The notes under the pieces: generated by a model | Database searches by the model: none | Told to the model about the DNA's origin: nothing | The model's input: the letters and a program-made list of their open reading frames with translations, nothing else | Position numbers and translations under genes: made by a program | Shown: positions 1 through 10,004 of the stretch, piece by piece | Position numbering within the stretch: position 1 is the stretch's first letter | How the letters are laid out: every line of letters begins with the position of its first letter | NCBI GenBank assembly: GCA_028583405.1 | Contig: CM053248.1 | Coordinates: 27,178,769 to 27,242,768, forward strand | Direction of reading: 5' to 3' | DNA: 64,000 nucleotides | From: Pogonophryne albipinna | Lineage: Eukaryota > Chordata > Actinopteri > Perciformes > Artedidraconidae

Positions 1-1160
1 AGAAAAAGTGTTGTGACCTCCTTGGGTTCAGGAACCAGGAGCTCAAGTGGGAGGTGTTTTGTCAGAGCCTGAGAAGTGCAATTCAACATCTGGCTCCAGT
101 CCAGCAGCTGGAGACAGGGAGCCTAGGGTCTGTGATTCCACTGAGAATGTGGTGCAAAGGAAGAGTGTGAGCCTCCTATTTAATGAGCTTAATGCAAGGC
201 ACCTGTGAATGCACACTCGCAGCAGAGGACAAACAATTCGCTGTGAGAGAGGAGAAGAGACTCAAAGATTCGACAAAGACGCTGCTGGTTTTCAACCTAT
301 ATGATGCATCAGGAGGCTAACAAGAGGCTGAATGAAGCAAAAAGGAATCTGCAATAAACTCAAATAAAGAGGAAAGATTCAAATTTGAGTTGTCCCATGT
401 GTCCTTTTGGAGTGAATCAAGCCATCTTCAAGTTTAGGCAGGAGTCAATCAAACAAACCAAATCACAAATTGACACACGCGTCTGTAGCATATAGTTTAA
501 AAATATTCAGACACTTGTATCTTCATTTTTCTTAACTTTTTAGGTAAATACAGTGAGTGTTTGGTTTTAAGCCTGCAAGCAGTAGGCTGTATGTTGGATA
601 ACGTTTGTTGTTCCATGTCTTTGCTCCAGAGATATCCCATCAACCAAGTGTTCTCTGGAGAAAGTGTGGATTGATTCATTTTTAAAGACCTTGCTTGCCA
701 ATACACATACACACAGTGATATCAGGAATTAATTTCCTAAGTCACAGATGAAAGCATTTCAGCAGAGGGGTCACAGCACAGGCCACCCGGCCAATAAATG
801 GCTCATGTTCCATATTATATTACGCAAATAACGGAAAGCCTTGTGAATGACAAAATATAATTAGTCAGGGGTCAATCTAAATAAGAGAGTAAGTTAGGGT
901 TAATACATAATTCATATGACCTCTTCACTCATGATGACCTTTTTTTGGGTTACAGCCCATCCTGCTGAGTAGTGTTACCATGGCGCCTGGTCCCAGAGGA
1001 AATGGAAATTGTTAACAAAGAGGCTTTTTGTCACTTTGGTTTTATGCAAGATGAGAAACATGATTGTTGGGGCAAAAATAGCTCAAATATACTCCTCCCT
1101 GTTATTGACTGGTGGCAATCACTGGACAACATCTTTATGTTCAGATGTTGGAGGTCTATT
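1..1160. other. Non-coding sequence, no gene seen
   Basis: No supported gene here. The short open frames (such as 497-712 on the minus strand and the first part of 972-1478 on the plus strand) have no recognisable motif and the composition is ordinary AT-rich vertebrate intergenic DNA. The LINE similarity that begins near 1165 does not extend left of it. Confidence 0.6.
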
Positions 1161-1164
1161 GTTG

Positions 1165-1698
1165 TTGTTTTGAACAACATCTCACGCCTAGACTACTGCA
1201 ACTCCCTCCTGGCCGGTCTACCTGCATGTGCCATCCGACCTCTGCAGCTCATCCAGAATGCAGTGGCTCATCTGGTCTTCAACCTTCCAAAATGTTCCCA
1301 CACCACTCCGCTCCTCCGCTCCCTTCACTGGCTTCCGGTAACTGCTAGAATCCACCTCAAGACACTGGTACTTGCATACCATGCTGCGAATGGATCTGGC
1401 CCTTCCTACATCCAGGACATGGTTAAACTGTACACCCCAGCGCGTGCACTACGCTCGGCATCAGCCAAACAACGATAGAATTACTAACAAAGAACTGCTA
1501 ACAGAGCACTTATATACTAATAAAGGACTGGCTTAACTATAGCCAGTTGAGTAGCACTTGAAATGTTTGGCTCTATGAAACCTGATGTACTTATATGATT
1601 CTGTTTTCTTCAAGGTTGTGTCTTCCTGGTGGAACGCACTTATTGTAAGTGGCTTTGGATAAAAGCGTCAGCTAAATGCAATGTAATGTAATGTATCA
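1165..1698 (+). mobile_element. 5'-truncated LINE 3' end (L2/CR1-like, ORF2 C-terminus and tail)
   Basis: A frame ending at 1478 encodes the C-terminal tail typical of fish L2/CR1-clade ORF2 proteins: SRLDYCNSLLAGLP, then LQLIQNAVA, then LHWLPVTARI, then GPSYIQDMV. The same motif order occurs in the independent LINE copy at 4506-5222. After the stop comes a 3' untranslated region ending in the familiar fish tail 'ggataaaagcgtcagctaaa' and a short ATGTA repeat (about 1678-1698), the usual microsatellite-like LINE terminus. The reverse transcriptase and endonuclease parts are absent, so it is a dead 5'-truncated copy. The exact LINE family is uncertain. Confidence 0.75.
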
Positions 1699-1699
1699 T

Positions 1700-2275
1700 G
1701 TGACAGTATACTTTTTTAAGAATTTGTTTTAATTATATTGTTTTAATTAATTTATGGCATACTATTGTTATTATACAATAGTATTATTAGTACTATTTTG
1801 ACAATCTATTTTAAGACTTTAATGGCATTTAATACTTTAAGTGACCTTTTTTCAATTATTAATATTTCATATAAGGCATTAAGAGCACTTTTTAAATGAT
1901 CCTTCTCTACCACGACTTTCTTATGACAATCTTGATTTTTTTTTGCTAAGGAATACTAGACAAGACATTTTTATTATATTTAGGGAATACTATGATTTGA
2001 CCTTTCTATACTTTTCTTGTCATACTATACAATGACTTTTGTTTTGTTTTGTTTACTATAACTTTTCATGGCATACTTTACAATACTTTTAAACTTTCTA
2101 TGACAAACTATACCAATACCACTTTATTTTACTTTTTTATGATAGTATACTCTGACATGTTTTGAACTTTTTTCATGACATACTATACTCTGATTTTTTT
2201 GTGAATTGCAATCATAGAATACTTTAATAGCCTACTATAACTTTATTATAGCAATTTATCATTGGTTATGACATC
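1700..2275. repeat. AT-rich degenerate tandem repeat (catactat..gactttt motif)
   Basis: The stretch repeats, with variable spacing of roughly 30-60 bp, a motif close to 'catactatac..tgactttt', for example near 1757, 2022, 2068 and 2175. Copies are strongly diverged and separated by T-rich runs. The same motif reappears at 10920-11560 on the other side of the transposon cluster, suggesting a single array or two related arrays. It has no coding potential. Confidence 0.55.
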
Positions 2276-2530
2276 TTTGATTAGTCTAATGGGGTCGTTT
2301 CACAATTTCCGATCTTGTGTTCTGAGCAAACGCAACTCAATTACTTTTATGATTCTCTGTAATCTGACAGTTTTAAAATAGTGACATGTAGGAGTTATTA
2401 CAATATTCACCAGTAAAGCAGCGTCAGGCATTTGTCTTGACTACATCATCACAATGGTCTCCTTCTCTGATTGTCGGCATCTGTGGTTATTCCAGATTGT
2501 CTGAATGACAGGACATCAACCTTCATAACA

Positions 2531-3352
2531 TTAAAGGTGACATGTCATGCTTTGCCGGTTATTACCCGTCCCCTTGTGTGTTATGAAGGTTTTTATGCAT
2601 GTAAATGGTGTGCAGAGTCAAAACCCTCAAAGTACACCATGTAGCGAGTAAACTCTAACACAGAAAATACCTCCCCAAAACGCCTCGTTGGAGATACGTC
2701 ATTGTCCATTTGATTCTTCCGGGTACATCATGATGTCATGTCGTCCCCGGAATGAAATGGACCAATCCGTGGAGCCGTTACGTTACGTCCGCGGAGCCGT
2801 TACGTTAAGCCCCCGCTGATTGGTCCAAATTGACCAATCCACGGACTTCCTCACACACTCAGTGCAGGCAGCTCTGCTGATTTCTCCTCCCTGGCTGCAG
2901 GCTGATAACAGACAGTTGGGATCGCGGCGAAATTCTCTCTGCAGACCCGTTCTCACAGCGTTTATCAACCTTTTTCTTACTCAATATCAAGCCACACTTA
3001 TTGTTTTTACTTCGGCTGTGACTTTGTGTGTGCTCAGGATAAGTTTGGCTGTGTTTCGCTGTGTATCGCTAAACAAGGAAATCACACCTCCACGGAGCTC
3101 AGCGCGATTCACAACGTCCCGACTGGTGCCGACCAATCGGAGCACACTGGGCTCACAGGGAGGGGGGGGTGGCAAGAGCTGCAACGAGTCGTTTAGTGGA
3201 GAGAGTGAATACTGCTGAATACACATACTTTACAGAGATGCTGTATGCGAAAGCAATGTGAGTTTGGAAAATTGCACAGTATAAATTGATTCTAGTAGAC
3301 CTCAACAATGGAATTATGATCAGTGGAAATGGCCATGACATGGGACCTTTAA
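2531..3352. mobile_element. TTAA-flanked MITE (piggyBac-like non-autonomous element)
   Basis: The 822-bp segment begins TTAAAGGTGACATGTCATG and ends with the near-inverse CATGACATGGGACCTTTAA, giving terminal inverted repeats of about 19 bp with two mismatches and a TTAA at each end. TTAA duplication is the signature of piggyBac-type insertion. No transposase frame is present, so it is non-autonomous. The internal sequence is GC-richer than its surroundings and contains two short direct copies of 'gagccgttacgtta' (about 2772-2806). Superfamily assignment is inference from the TTAA ends. Confidence 0.65.
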
Positions 3353-3385
3353 AGGTCGATGTTCTCATTCATAACACTCCGTTCG

Positions 3386-3552
3386 ATGTCTCACTATGGG
3401 ATGCGCCTCAACGCGTATGCAAACAGAAGCATCAATGTCATTACGCCAATCCTGATTGGCTGGTGATCTTGACGTCAACGTCAGGGAATCCACCCACCCT
3501 TTAAGTAGCTTGCGCTACGACGCAGCGTCATTCAAACACCTCTTCTCGCTTC
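3386..3552 (+). repeat. DIRS left terminal inverted repeat (shared core)
   Basis: This segment is the reverse complement of 9771-9942 with scattered differences, including a 6-nt indel ('cttatt' on the right copy near 9786). It includes the stretch 'cgtcagggaatccacccacc' and its inverse. The outermost 25 nt on the left (3361-3385) are not part of the shared repeat. They are complemented instead by the internal region at 9650-9691. Confidence 0.9.
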
Positions 3553-3676
3553 AGAGCACATCTCGATTTATCAGTAACCGGGTTAGCTTAACGGTCCACA
3601 GACTGAACCCAAAGCTAGCATTCGGTCGACGGGCGCTTGCCGGTTACTTTTTTGCTTTGCAAGAAGACTGAGCAAT

Positions 3677-4060
3677 ATTAACACACCAGTTAATATTGTA
3701 ATCCGCCTCGCCGTTTCTTTCTGTCGAAATAACGGTAAGGTTTGATTTTTTCATCAAGCTAGTAACATACCTGTTGCTAGTTTTTTCTTCCCTCCACACC
3801 GACACCACGATAAAGAGGACGTTCTTTTTTCTCTCTCACACCAGAGGAGACAGAGATAAAAAAAGGTATTAACACACCAGTTAATATTCTTTAAAGAATA
3901 AAATCTACACCGTCGCCTTTTTTCCTTTCGGACTAACGGCAAGGTTGGATTTTTTCTCAGTAACGTACCTGTTACTAGCGTGTCCACTCCACGCCGACAC
4001 CCCGGCGATCGAAGATGGACCCTTCTCTCCCTCACACCAGAGGAGTCAGGGACTCGGAGG
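3677..4060 (+). repeat. Tandem duplication in the DIRS leader reaching into gag
   Basis: Two diverged direct copies lie 191 nt apart. Unit 1 starts at 3677 and unit 2 at 3868, both with ATTAACACACCAGTTAATAT. They then share in order 'aacgg.aaggttggatttttt', 'gta.c.tacctgtt.ctag', 'ccacaccgacaccacg'-like sequence and 'ctctcacaccagaggag'. The second unit contains the gag start codon at 4015, so the first codons of gag derive from the duplicated leader. Confidence 0.75.
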
Positions 4061-6294
4061 CTCGGCTATGCGGCTGCGGGTTTAAGATTTCAGGCACAGA
4101 CTCACACCAGGTCTGCTCGTCCTGCCTCGGGCTGGAACACGCCCGGGAGGCTATCGATAACCCCGGCTCGTGCGGGCATTGTACCCGCTTCACCATTAAG
4201 AGCCTCCGCCGACGGTTAGCACGCCAAGCTAGCTTGTCGGGACAGGACCCCCTCATGTCCGCTCATTCGCCGGCCGGCAATCAAGACATGGTGGCGTCCG
4301 CCGCAGAGATTGAGCCCCGCGCTGTGTCAGACTGGGGCTCAACAACAGCGACAGCCGCTGAACCGGAGCCCCACGCCGTTTCAGGCTGGGACCCGGTAGC
4401 GGCAAGAGCCGCGAGAGCGGAGCCCCACGCTGTGTTAAGCTGGGGCTCCCAATTGGACCTCACCATGGTTCCACCCGCGGAGGATGTCCTGGAGTTGGAC
4501 TATATATCTAGGGTTAAAAGACTAATGTCACAGCAGGATTTGGAAAAACTTGTCCATGCTTTTATCTTCAGTAGACTCGACTACTGTAATGGTGTCTTCA
4601 CAGGTCTCACTAAAAAATCTATTAGAAAGCTGCAGCTGATTCAGAACGCCGCTGCTCGAGTCCTCACTAACACTAAGAAAGTGGATCACATCACTCCTGT
4701 TCTGAAGTTTTTACACTGGCTTCCTGTGTGTCAAAGAATAGATTTCAAAATACTGCTGCTGGTTTATAAAGCACTGAATGGTTTAGGCCCAAAATACATT
4801 TCTGACCTCCTGCTAAATTATGAACCATCCAGATCTCTCAGGTCTTCAGGGACTGGTCAGCTTTCTGTCCCCAGAGTCAGAACTAGACATGGAGAGGCAG
4901 CGTTTAGTTATTATGCTCCAAATATCTGGAACAAACTCCCAGAAACCTGCAGGTCCGCTGCAACTCTGACTACTTTTAAATCCAGGCTGAAGACTTTTCT
5001 TTTTGTCGCTGCTTTTAATTGAACTATTCACATCTTAGACTGCACTGTAACTTTTTTTTTATTTATTTTTTTTTTTTTTAAATGTTTATTTTATTTGCTT
5101 TTCTTTTTAATGACTGATTTTAAATGCCATTTTCTTAAATGTCTTTCATTTTTTGTAAAGCACTTTGAATTGCCTTGTGTTGAAAAGTGCTATATAAATA
5201 AACTTGCCTTGCCTTGCCTTGCCTATATGGAGGACGAAGAGGATACCTCTGAGTTTCTCCTGTCTGACTCGGAAGAGGATGACATCTTCGTTTCATCGGC
5301 TCAGGCTGCAAAGCCGGGAGCGATGTCCGCTCCCCCGGGCGAGAGCACACCAGCTTCGCCCATCCTAAGCATGGACTTGCAGGCCGTGTGTCAACGCGCT
5401 GCGTCCAGGCTGGACATCCCATGGCCTGAAGTGGCCAAGGAGACCTCCAGATCTCGCTACGAGGGGAAGAACTTGCCCAAAGCAGCGAGGACGAAGAGGC
5501 AGCTCCTTCCAGTCTTTCCGGAGATGGTGGACGAGGTGTCGGTCTCGTGGAGAGACCGTCCCTTTAGCAACAAAGCCCCAATCCAGGGTGCCTCCTCCCT
5601 GGACTGTGACGGTATGGAGAGGCTCGGCCTGCTCCGCATGCCGCCCATGGAACCGCTGGTGGCAGCCCACCTCCAACCGAGGCTGGCTTCGACACCGAGC
5701 AGGAACCCCATGCTACCGGCAAAGGCAGACCGGTTCCAGTCAGCGATGACCGAACGGGCCTATAAAGCCGCAGCTTTGTCTGCCAGGGCACTCAACGTCT
5801 CCTCGCTGCTGACCGCCTACCAGGCGGAGCTCTGCGAAGACATGTCGAGCAAACCTGAGCCTGCCGTGTGGGACGAGATCGCAGCGATCACGGACATTTG
5901 CCTCCGTGTGCAGCGCTGTGCAGTCCAAGCCACGGGCAAAGCACTGGGAATGATGGTGGTACAGGAGAGAGCCAGGTGGCTCAACCTGACGAACCTTCCA
6001 GACCGGGAAAAAGAGGATGTTCTGGACATGCCTATTGTTCCCGAGGGCATATTTGGCTCCGCTCTAGCTTCAATGCAGCTGAGATGCGAGTCAAAAAGGA
6101 AGGGAGACGAGGCTCTCCAGCTCTGTCTCCCCCGAAGGGTCCAGCCGCCACCTCCAATGGTCCCGTGGCAGGCCTTCACTCAAGCTGTCTCACGTCCTGC
6201 CCGGTTCAAAATACCGAAGCAGCAGAGACCGCAGCCCGTCCCGGGTCCCCACCCCAGCCCACGCTGCCTGTTTAAGTCACACAAACACATATGA
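4015..6294 (+). pseudogene. DIRS gag-like ORF1, split by a LINE insertion
   Basis: The structural-type protein of the element. It starts at ATG 4015 with a cysteine-rich N-terminus (CGCGF, CSSCLGLEH, CGHC within the first 60 codons) that looks like a metal-binding region. An acidic stretch (EDEEDTSEF, SEEDD) follows beyond the LINE, then an alpha-helical C-terminal half rich in charged residues. The LINE occupies 4506-5222. The frame on either side is the same and no other stop is seen, so before the insertion the gene would have encoded about 518 residues. The frame now ends at TGA 6292-6294, inside a perfect inverted repeat, so its last few codons may be secondary. Confidence 0.75.
4506..5222 (+). 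mobile_element. 5'-truncated LINE (L2/CR1-like) nested in DIRS gag
   Basis: Encodes an ORF2 C-terminus (SRLDYCNGVFTGL, LQLIQNAAARVL, LHWLPVCQRIDFKILLLVYK, GPKYISDLLL, ending SRLKTFLFVAAFN at stop 5020-5022). A T-rich 3' region follows, then 'gtgctatataaataaacttg' and four CTTGC/CCTTG repeats. It is flanked by the six-base direct repeat CTATAT at 4500-4505 and 5223-5228, the likely target duplication. The open ORF2 tail and short clean duplication suggest a fairly recent insertion. It is similar in motif order to, but not the same subfamily as, the copy at 1165-1698. Confidence 0.88.
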
Positions 6295-6323
6295 CATGTG
6301 TTTGTGTGACTTAAACAGGCAGC
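6263..6323. repeat. Perfect 28-bp inverted repeat with 5-nt spacer
   Basis: Positions 6263-6290 (starting GCTGCCTGTTTAAG) and 6296-6323 are exact reverse complements, separated by ATGAC. The palindrome lies at the 3' end of the gag frame and provides its stop codon. RNA from this region could form a strong hairpin between gag and the polymerase frame. Confidence 0.97.
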
Positions 6324-6424
6324 GGAACTTGCTGTCTTCGATGTTAAGTCCATTTCCCTGATGGCGCGAACTTGAGGATGACTGTTGTTTCAAAATAAAT
6401 CATTTTCCACTGTCGTTTCCAGGC

Positions 6425-8559
6425 TTGAAGCCAAGGGCGCAGTCAATAAAAATGAAAAGAAAAACAATAAAAACAATAAACAATCTGTCGTCTGCCCCTC
6501 TTTTGAGAGCGGCTACGGCCTCTCTCAAAAGGCGGACAATAGACGGGTTTTTGAAGGCACCACCGCCACGCGCATGCGCAGTGTCGGCCGGGGTTGTCAA
6601 CCTGGGGTACCACCGTGTTCAGACACTAGAGGGCCCCATAACACAACAAATAGAGACACTGAGGGCAGACAACAGAGCTGTGACATCTCCGCTCGCTTTG
6701 AGAAGCGAAAAGTGGAGGATGCTCACAGATTCTGCTTGGGTTTTCAAGACAGTAACACGGGGCTACAGGCTCCAATTCGCTGTCACCCCCCCTCACTTCT
6801 CGGGCATTCTGTATTCACAGGCCCGGGGAGAGTCGGCCCATATTCTAGAGCAAGAGATTTTCTCGCTACTAGAAAAGAAGGCTATATCGATAATACCCGC
6901 CGAACAGAGTCAGAGCGGCTTTAATTCCAAGTATTTCCTCGTTCCCAAATGGGGAGGGAACGGAATTCGGCCTATACTAGATTTGAGAGCTCTGAACAAA
7001 TATCTCAAAAGATACAAATTCAGAATGCTCACTCACACATCTCTGTTGCGTCTTGTGCGCCAAAACGACTGGTTCACATCAGTCGACCTGAAAGATGCGT
7101 ATTTCCACATCCCAGTATATTACCCACACAGGAAATATCTGAGGTTCGCCTTTCAGGGTGTCTGTTACGAGTACAGAGTACTTCCCTTCGGTCTGTCTCT
7201 CAGCCCGCGAGTGTTTGTACGGTGTACGGAAGCCGCGATAGCCCCGTTAAGACAACAGGGTATTCGCCTGGCAACTTATCTGGACGATTGGCTCCTTCTC
7301 GCACAGTCGGAGCAAGAGGCTATTACGCAGACGAATGTCCTCGTAAAACACCTGCTCGACCTGGGTTTCGTAATAAACACAGAAAAGAGCATGTTGTCTC
7401 CAGCCCAGACTGTACTCTTCCTGGGCCTACGCCTGAATTCGGTGCCCTTTACAGCCCGCTTGTCAGCAGAGAGAGTGGAAGCCTTCAGGGCTTGCCTCGT
7501 TCATTTCCAGCCACGCAAATATGTTATCTTCAGGTCATGTCTGCGGTTGCTGGGGCTCATGGCGTCAGCCATTCTGGTGGTATGACTGGGACGCTTACAC
7601 ATGAGGGAGTTTCAGCGCTGGGTAGCTGCCCTCAGATTGGACCCCGCTCGTCATGGCGCGCGGGGAGTGATGGTCACTATGAAATGCGTAATGGCACTGC
7701 GCCACTGGCTACACCCGACTTTTCTAGTACGGGGCGTGCCTATGGGTGCTGTCCTATCGCGGAAGGTGGTCACCACAGACGCATGTCTGACGGGCTGGGG
7801 GGGTATATACGAAGGTCGACCTGTGAGGGGTCTCTGGAGCAGAGACCTCCAACGGTCACACATAAATTATCTGGAGCTTTTAGCGATATTCCTCACCGTG
7901 AAACGCTTTCTGCCTTTTCTCAGAGGACATCATGTCCTCGTGAGGACAGACAACACGACCACAATATCGTATATAAACCGCCAAGGGGGTTTGCGTTCTC
8001 TCCAGTTACACATGCTGGCACGCAAACTGATCTTATGGAGCTGCGGACGTCTCCTCTCTCTGAGAGCGACGCACGTACCAGGAGTGATGAACCTCGGGGC
8101 GGATCTGCTGTCCAGAGGTGCACCACTATATGCAGACTGGACTCTACATCCAATAATTGTGAGTCAGCTGTGGGTGCGTTTCGGCCGAGCCGCAGTAGAT
8201 CTGTTCGCATCAAAAGAAAATGCTCAATGTCAGCTGTTCTTTTCAATGTGCGATTTTAACGCACCGTTAGGCGTGGACGCGCTCGCGCACGTTTGGCCTC
8301 CGGTCCTTCTGTACGCGTTCCCACCCCTGGCTCTGATACCCCCAACTCTGGCCAGAGTGAGAGAACAACGCCACACACTTATCCTGATAGCTCCGCACTG
8401 GCCTGCAATGTACTGGCTGGCGTAGATATATCAGCTGCTGTGCGGGCAGCCGTGGCAGCTCCCACTACGCAGGGACATACTGTCTCAGGCGGGGGGGACG
8501 ATCTTTCACCCACACCCAGAGCGCTTGGCACTATGGGCCTGGCCCGTGAGTGGTACAAT
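6425..8559 (+). pseudogene. DIRS reverse transcriptase-RNase H ORF with two in-frame stops
   Basis: A single frame (frame 2) runs from about 6425 to 8559, interrupted by TGA at 7583-7585 and TAG at 8423-8425. The reverse transcriptase part shows GIRPILDLRALN, WFTSVDLKDAYFHIP, VLPFGLSLSPRVF and the catalytic YLDDWLLLAQ. The RNase H part (from about 7770) shows TDACLTGWGG, LELLAIF, VRTDNTTTISYIN and ADLLSRG, the expected D-E-D-D acidic set. The region after RNase H (VDLFASKENAQC, LIAPHWPAMYWL) is what DIRS elements carry before the recombinase and may be a methyltransferase-like remnant. The stops make the polyprotein non-functional unless read through. Confidence 0.9.
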
Positions 8560-8609
8560 CTGAATACAGTGGGGCTCCCTCAGAAGGTGATAAACACTAT
8601 TCAGAGTGA

Positions 8610-9590
8610 AGAGCTTCCTCCACCAGGTCTCTCTATGACTATAAGTGGAGGGTGTTTGAGGAGTGGTGCCTTCAAAAAGGACACATCTCTTTTCAATGTC
8701 CTGTCAGGGTGATTTTATCATTTCTAAAGGACTTAATTGATAAACACAGAGCTTTCTCTACGATCAAAGTGTACCTGGCTGCTATTGCTGCATGCCATGT
8801 GGGCTTTGAGGGAAAGACGGCTAGCCAACATCCTTTGGTCTGCCGTTTTATGAAAGGGGCTCGCAGGCTCCTCCCTGTTTCCAGGTCACTGGTGCCCTTA
8901 TGGGACTTGGCAGTGGTTTTAGATGGGCTCACTCGACCTCCATTTGAACCCCTGGACGAAGCTGACATGAAACACCTGTCACTGAAGACAGTGCTGTTAC
9001 TGGCTCTGGCATCTGCCAAGCGAGTCAGTGACATTCATGCGCTCTCTGTACATCCTTCATGCACTCAGTTTGCCCAGGGGCAAACGAGAGTGTTGCTGAA
9101 GCCCAACCCTGCCTTTATACCTAAGGTGGTTGGCTCATGTACCTCCATTGACATTGTGGCATTTCCTCCGCCGCTGTGTTCCTCTGAGGAACAGCGGCCG
9201 AATTTGCTGTGTCCAGTTCGTGCTTTACGCATCTATATGGACAGGTCAAAAGAGTTTCGTTGTAATGACCAACTCTTTGTATCCTGGGCTAACCCTCAGA
9301 AGGACAAGCCCGTTACCAGGCAACGGCTCTCCCACTGGATTGTGGAAGCGATTGCTCTGGCTTATACGAGTCAGGGTTTGCAGGCACCAACGGGCCTGCG
9401 TACTCATTCTACTCGTGGACTGGCTACATCCTGGGCTTTGTTCAAGGGTGTTTCCATCCAAGACATTTGTGCAGCAGCGAGCTGGTCCTCGCCGCTCACT
9501 TTTGTCCGCTTTTACAGGCTAGATGTCTCTGCTCCAAGTGTGGCCCGCGCAGTGCTGGGTCCCGTGTTGAGACAGAGTTCTACCTGTTAA
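8610..9590 (+). CDS. DIRS tyrosine recombinase (open)
   Basis: An open frame of about 320 codons, in a different frame from and following the polymerase frame, ending at TAA 9588-9590. It shows SLYDYKWRVFEEWC at the N-terminal (core-binding-like) domain, then the catalytic domain: LASAKRVSDIHALS with the first arginine, LRTHSTRGLATSWAL with the H-x-x-R box, and FVRFYRLD with the presumed tyrosine nucleophile. In DIRS elements this enzyme replaces integrase and inserts a circular DNA intermediate without target duplication. There is no obvious ATG at the start; the frame is already open by about 8610, so translation may depend on overlap with the upstream frame. It is the only protein of this copy without a disabling mutation. 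Confidence 0.88.
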   Translation, partial: RASSTRSLYDYKWRVFEEWCLQKGHISFQCPVRVILSFLKDLIDKHRAFSTIKVYLAAIAACHVGFEGKTASQHPLVCRFMKGARRLLPVSRSLVPLWDLAVVLDGLTRPPFEPLDEADMKHLSLKTVLLLALASAKRVSDIHALSVHPSCTQFAQGQTRVLLKPNPAFIPKVVGSCTSIDIVAFPPPLCSSEEQRPNLLCPVRALRIYMDRSKEFRCNDQLFVSWANPQKDKPVTRQRLSHWIVEAIALAYTSQGLQAPTGLRTHSTRGLATSWALFKGVSIQDICAAASWSSPLTFVRFYRLDVSAPSVARAVLGPVLRQSSTC

Positions 9591-9649
9591 GTTCTGGTTG
9601 TTTTGGTGATTTTCGAGATAAGCATGTCTAGCAATACGGGAGTTTCAAT

Positions 9650-9746
9650 ATCCCATAGTGAGACATCGAACGGAGTGTTATGAATGAGAACTATAGGTTA
9701 CTTACGTAACCCCTGTTCTCAGAGTAACATGAAGTGAGATGTCTCA
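9650..9746 (+). repeat. DIRS internal complementary region (ICR)
   Basis: Positions 9650-9691 are the exact reverse complement of the left end 3361-3402 (42 of 42). Positions 9689-9746 are the reverse complement of the right end 9935-9992 (57 of 58). The halves share AAC at 9689-9691, the complement of the GTT at both element ends. In DIRS1 this region is thought to template completion and joining of the two ends into a circle. The near-perfect match shows the copy inserted recently or has been little mutated here. Confidence 0.95.
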
Positions 9747-9770
9747 CCAGACGGCCCTTCTTGCTAAGGC

Positions 9771-9942
9771 GAAGCGAAAAGAGGTGCTTATTTTGAATGA
9801 CGCTGCGTCGTAGCGCAAGCTACTTAAAGGGTGGGTGGATTCCCTGACGTTGACGTTAAGATCACCAGCCAATCAGGATTGGCGTAATGAGTTTGATGCT
9901 TCGGTTTGCATACGCGTTGAGGCGCATCCCATAGTGAGACAT
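9771..9942 (-). repeat. DIRS right terminal inverted repeat (shared core)
   Basis: Inverse copy of 3386-3552. It is extended outward by 9943-9992, which has no counterpart at the left end but is complemented by the internal region at 9689-9746. Different outer extensions on left and right are typical of DIRS1-like elements. Confidence 0.9.
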
Positions 9943-10004
9943 CTCACTTCATGTTACTCTGAGAACTGGGGTTACGTAAGTAACCTATAGTTTCCCCTTA
10001 TCAC

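Larger units (their letters stand above)
3361..9992 (+). mobile_element. DIRS-type tyrosine-recombinase retrotransposon, near full length
   Basis: About 6.6 kb (about 5.9 kb without the nested LINE), ordered as left terminal repeat, leader, gag, reverse transcriptase-RNase H, tyrosine recombinase, internal complementary region, right terminal repeat. Inverted (not direct) terminal repeats, no integrase and a phage-type recombinase define the DIRS order. Both outer ends carry GTT (3361-3363 and 9990-9992), and the internal complementary region joins the complements of the two ends over a shared AAC, matching the circular-junction model known for DIRS1-like elements. Gag is broken by a LINE and the polymerase frame has two stops, so this copy is inactive. 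The recombinase frame is open. Confidence 0.93.

Noticed and set aside
5095..5220. ATG at 5095 as the start of a separate 399-codon gene
   Set aside because: The first part is LINE 3' untranslated sequence; the real frame is the downstream half of DIRS gag, continuous with 4015-4505.
6949..8259. 436-codon plus-strand frame overlapping the DIRS polymerase
   Set aside because: It is a shadow frame; the RT and RNase H motifs (YLDD, TDACLTGWGG) lie in the other frame.
3361..9992. Ngaro or PAT type instead of DIRS1 type
   Set aside because: Those have split direct repeats; here the terminal repeats are inverted and an internal complementary region is present.
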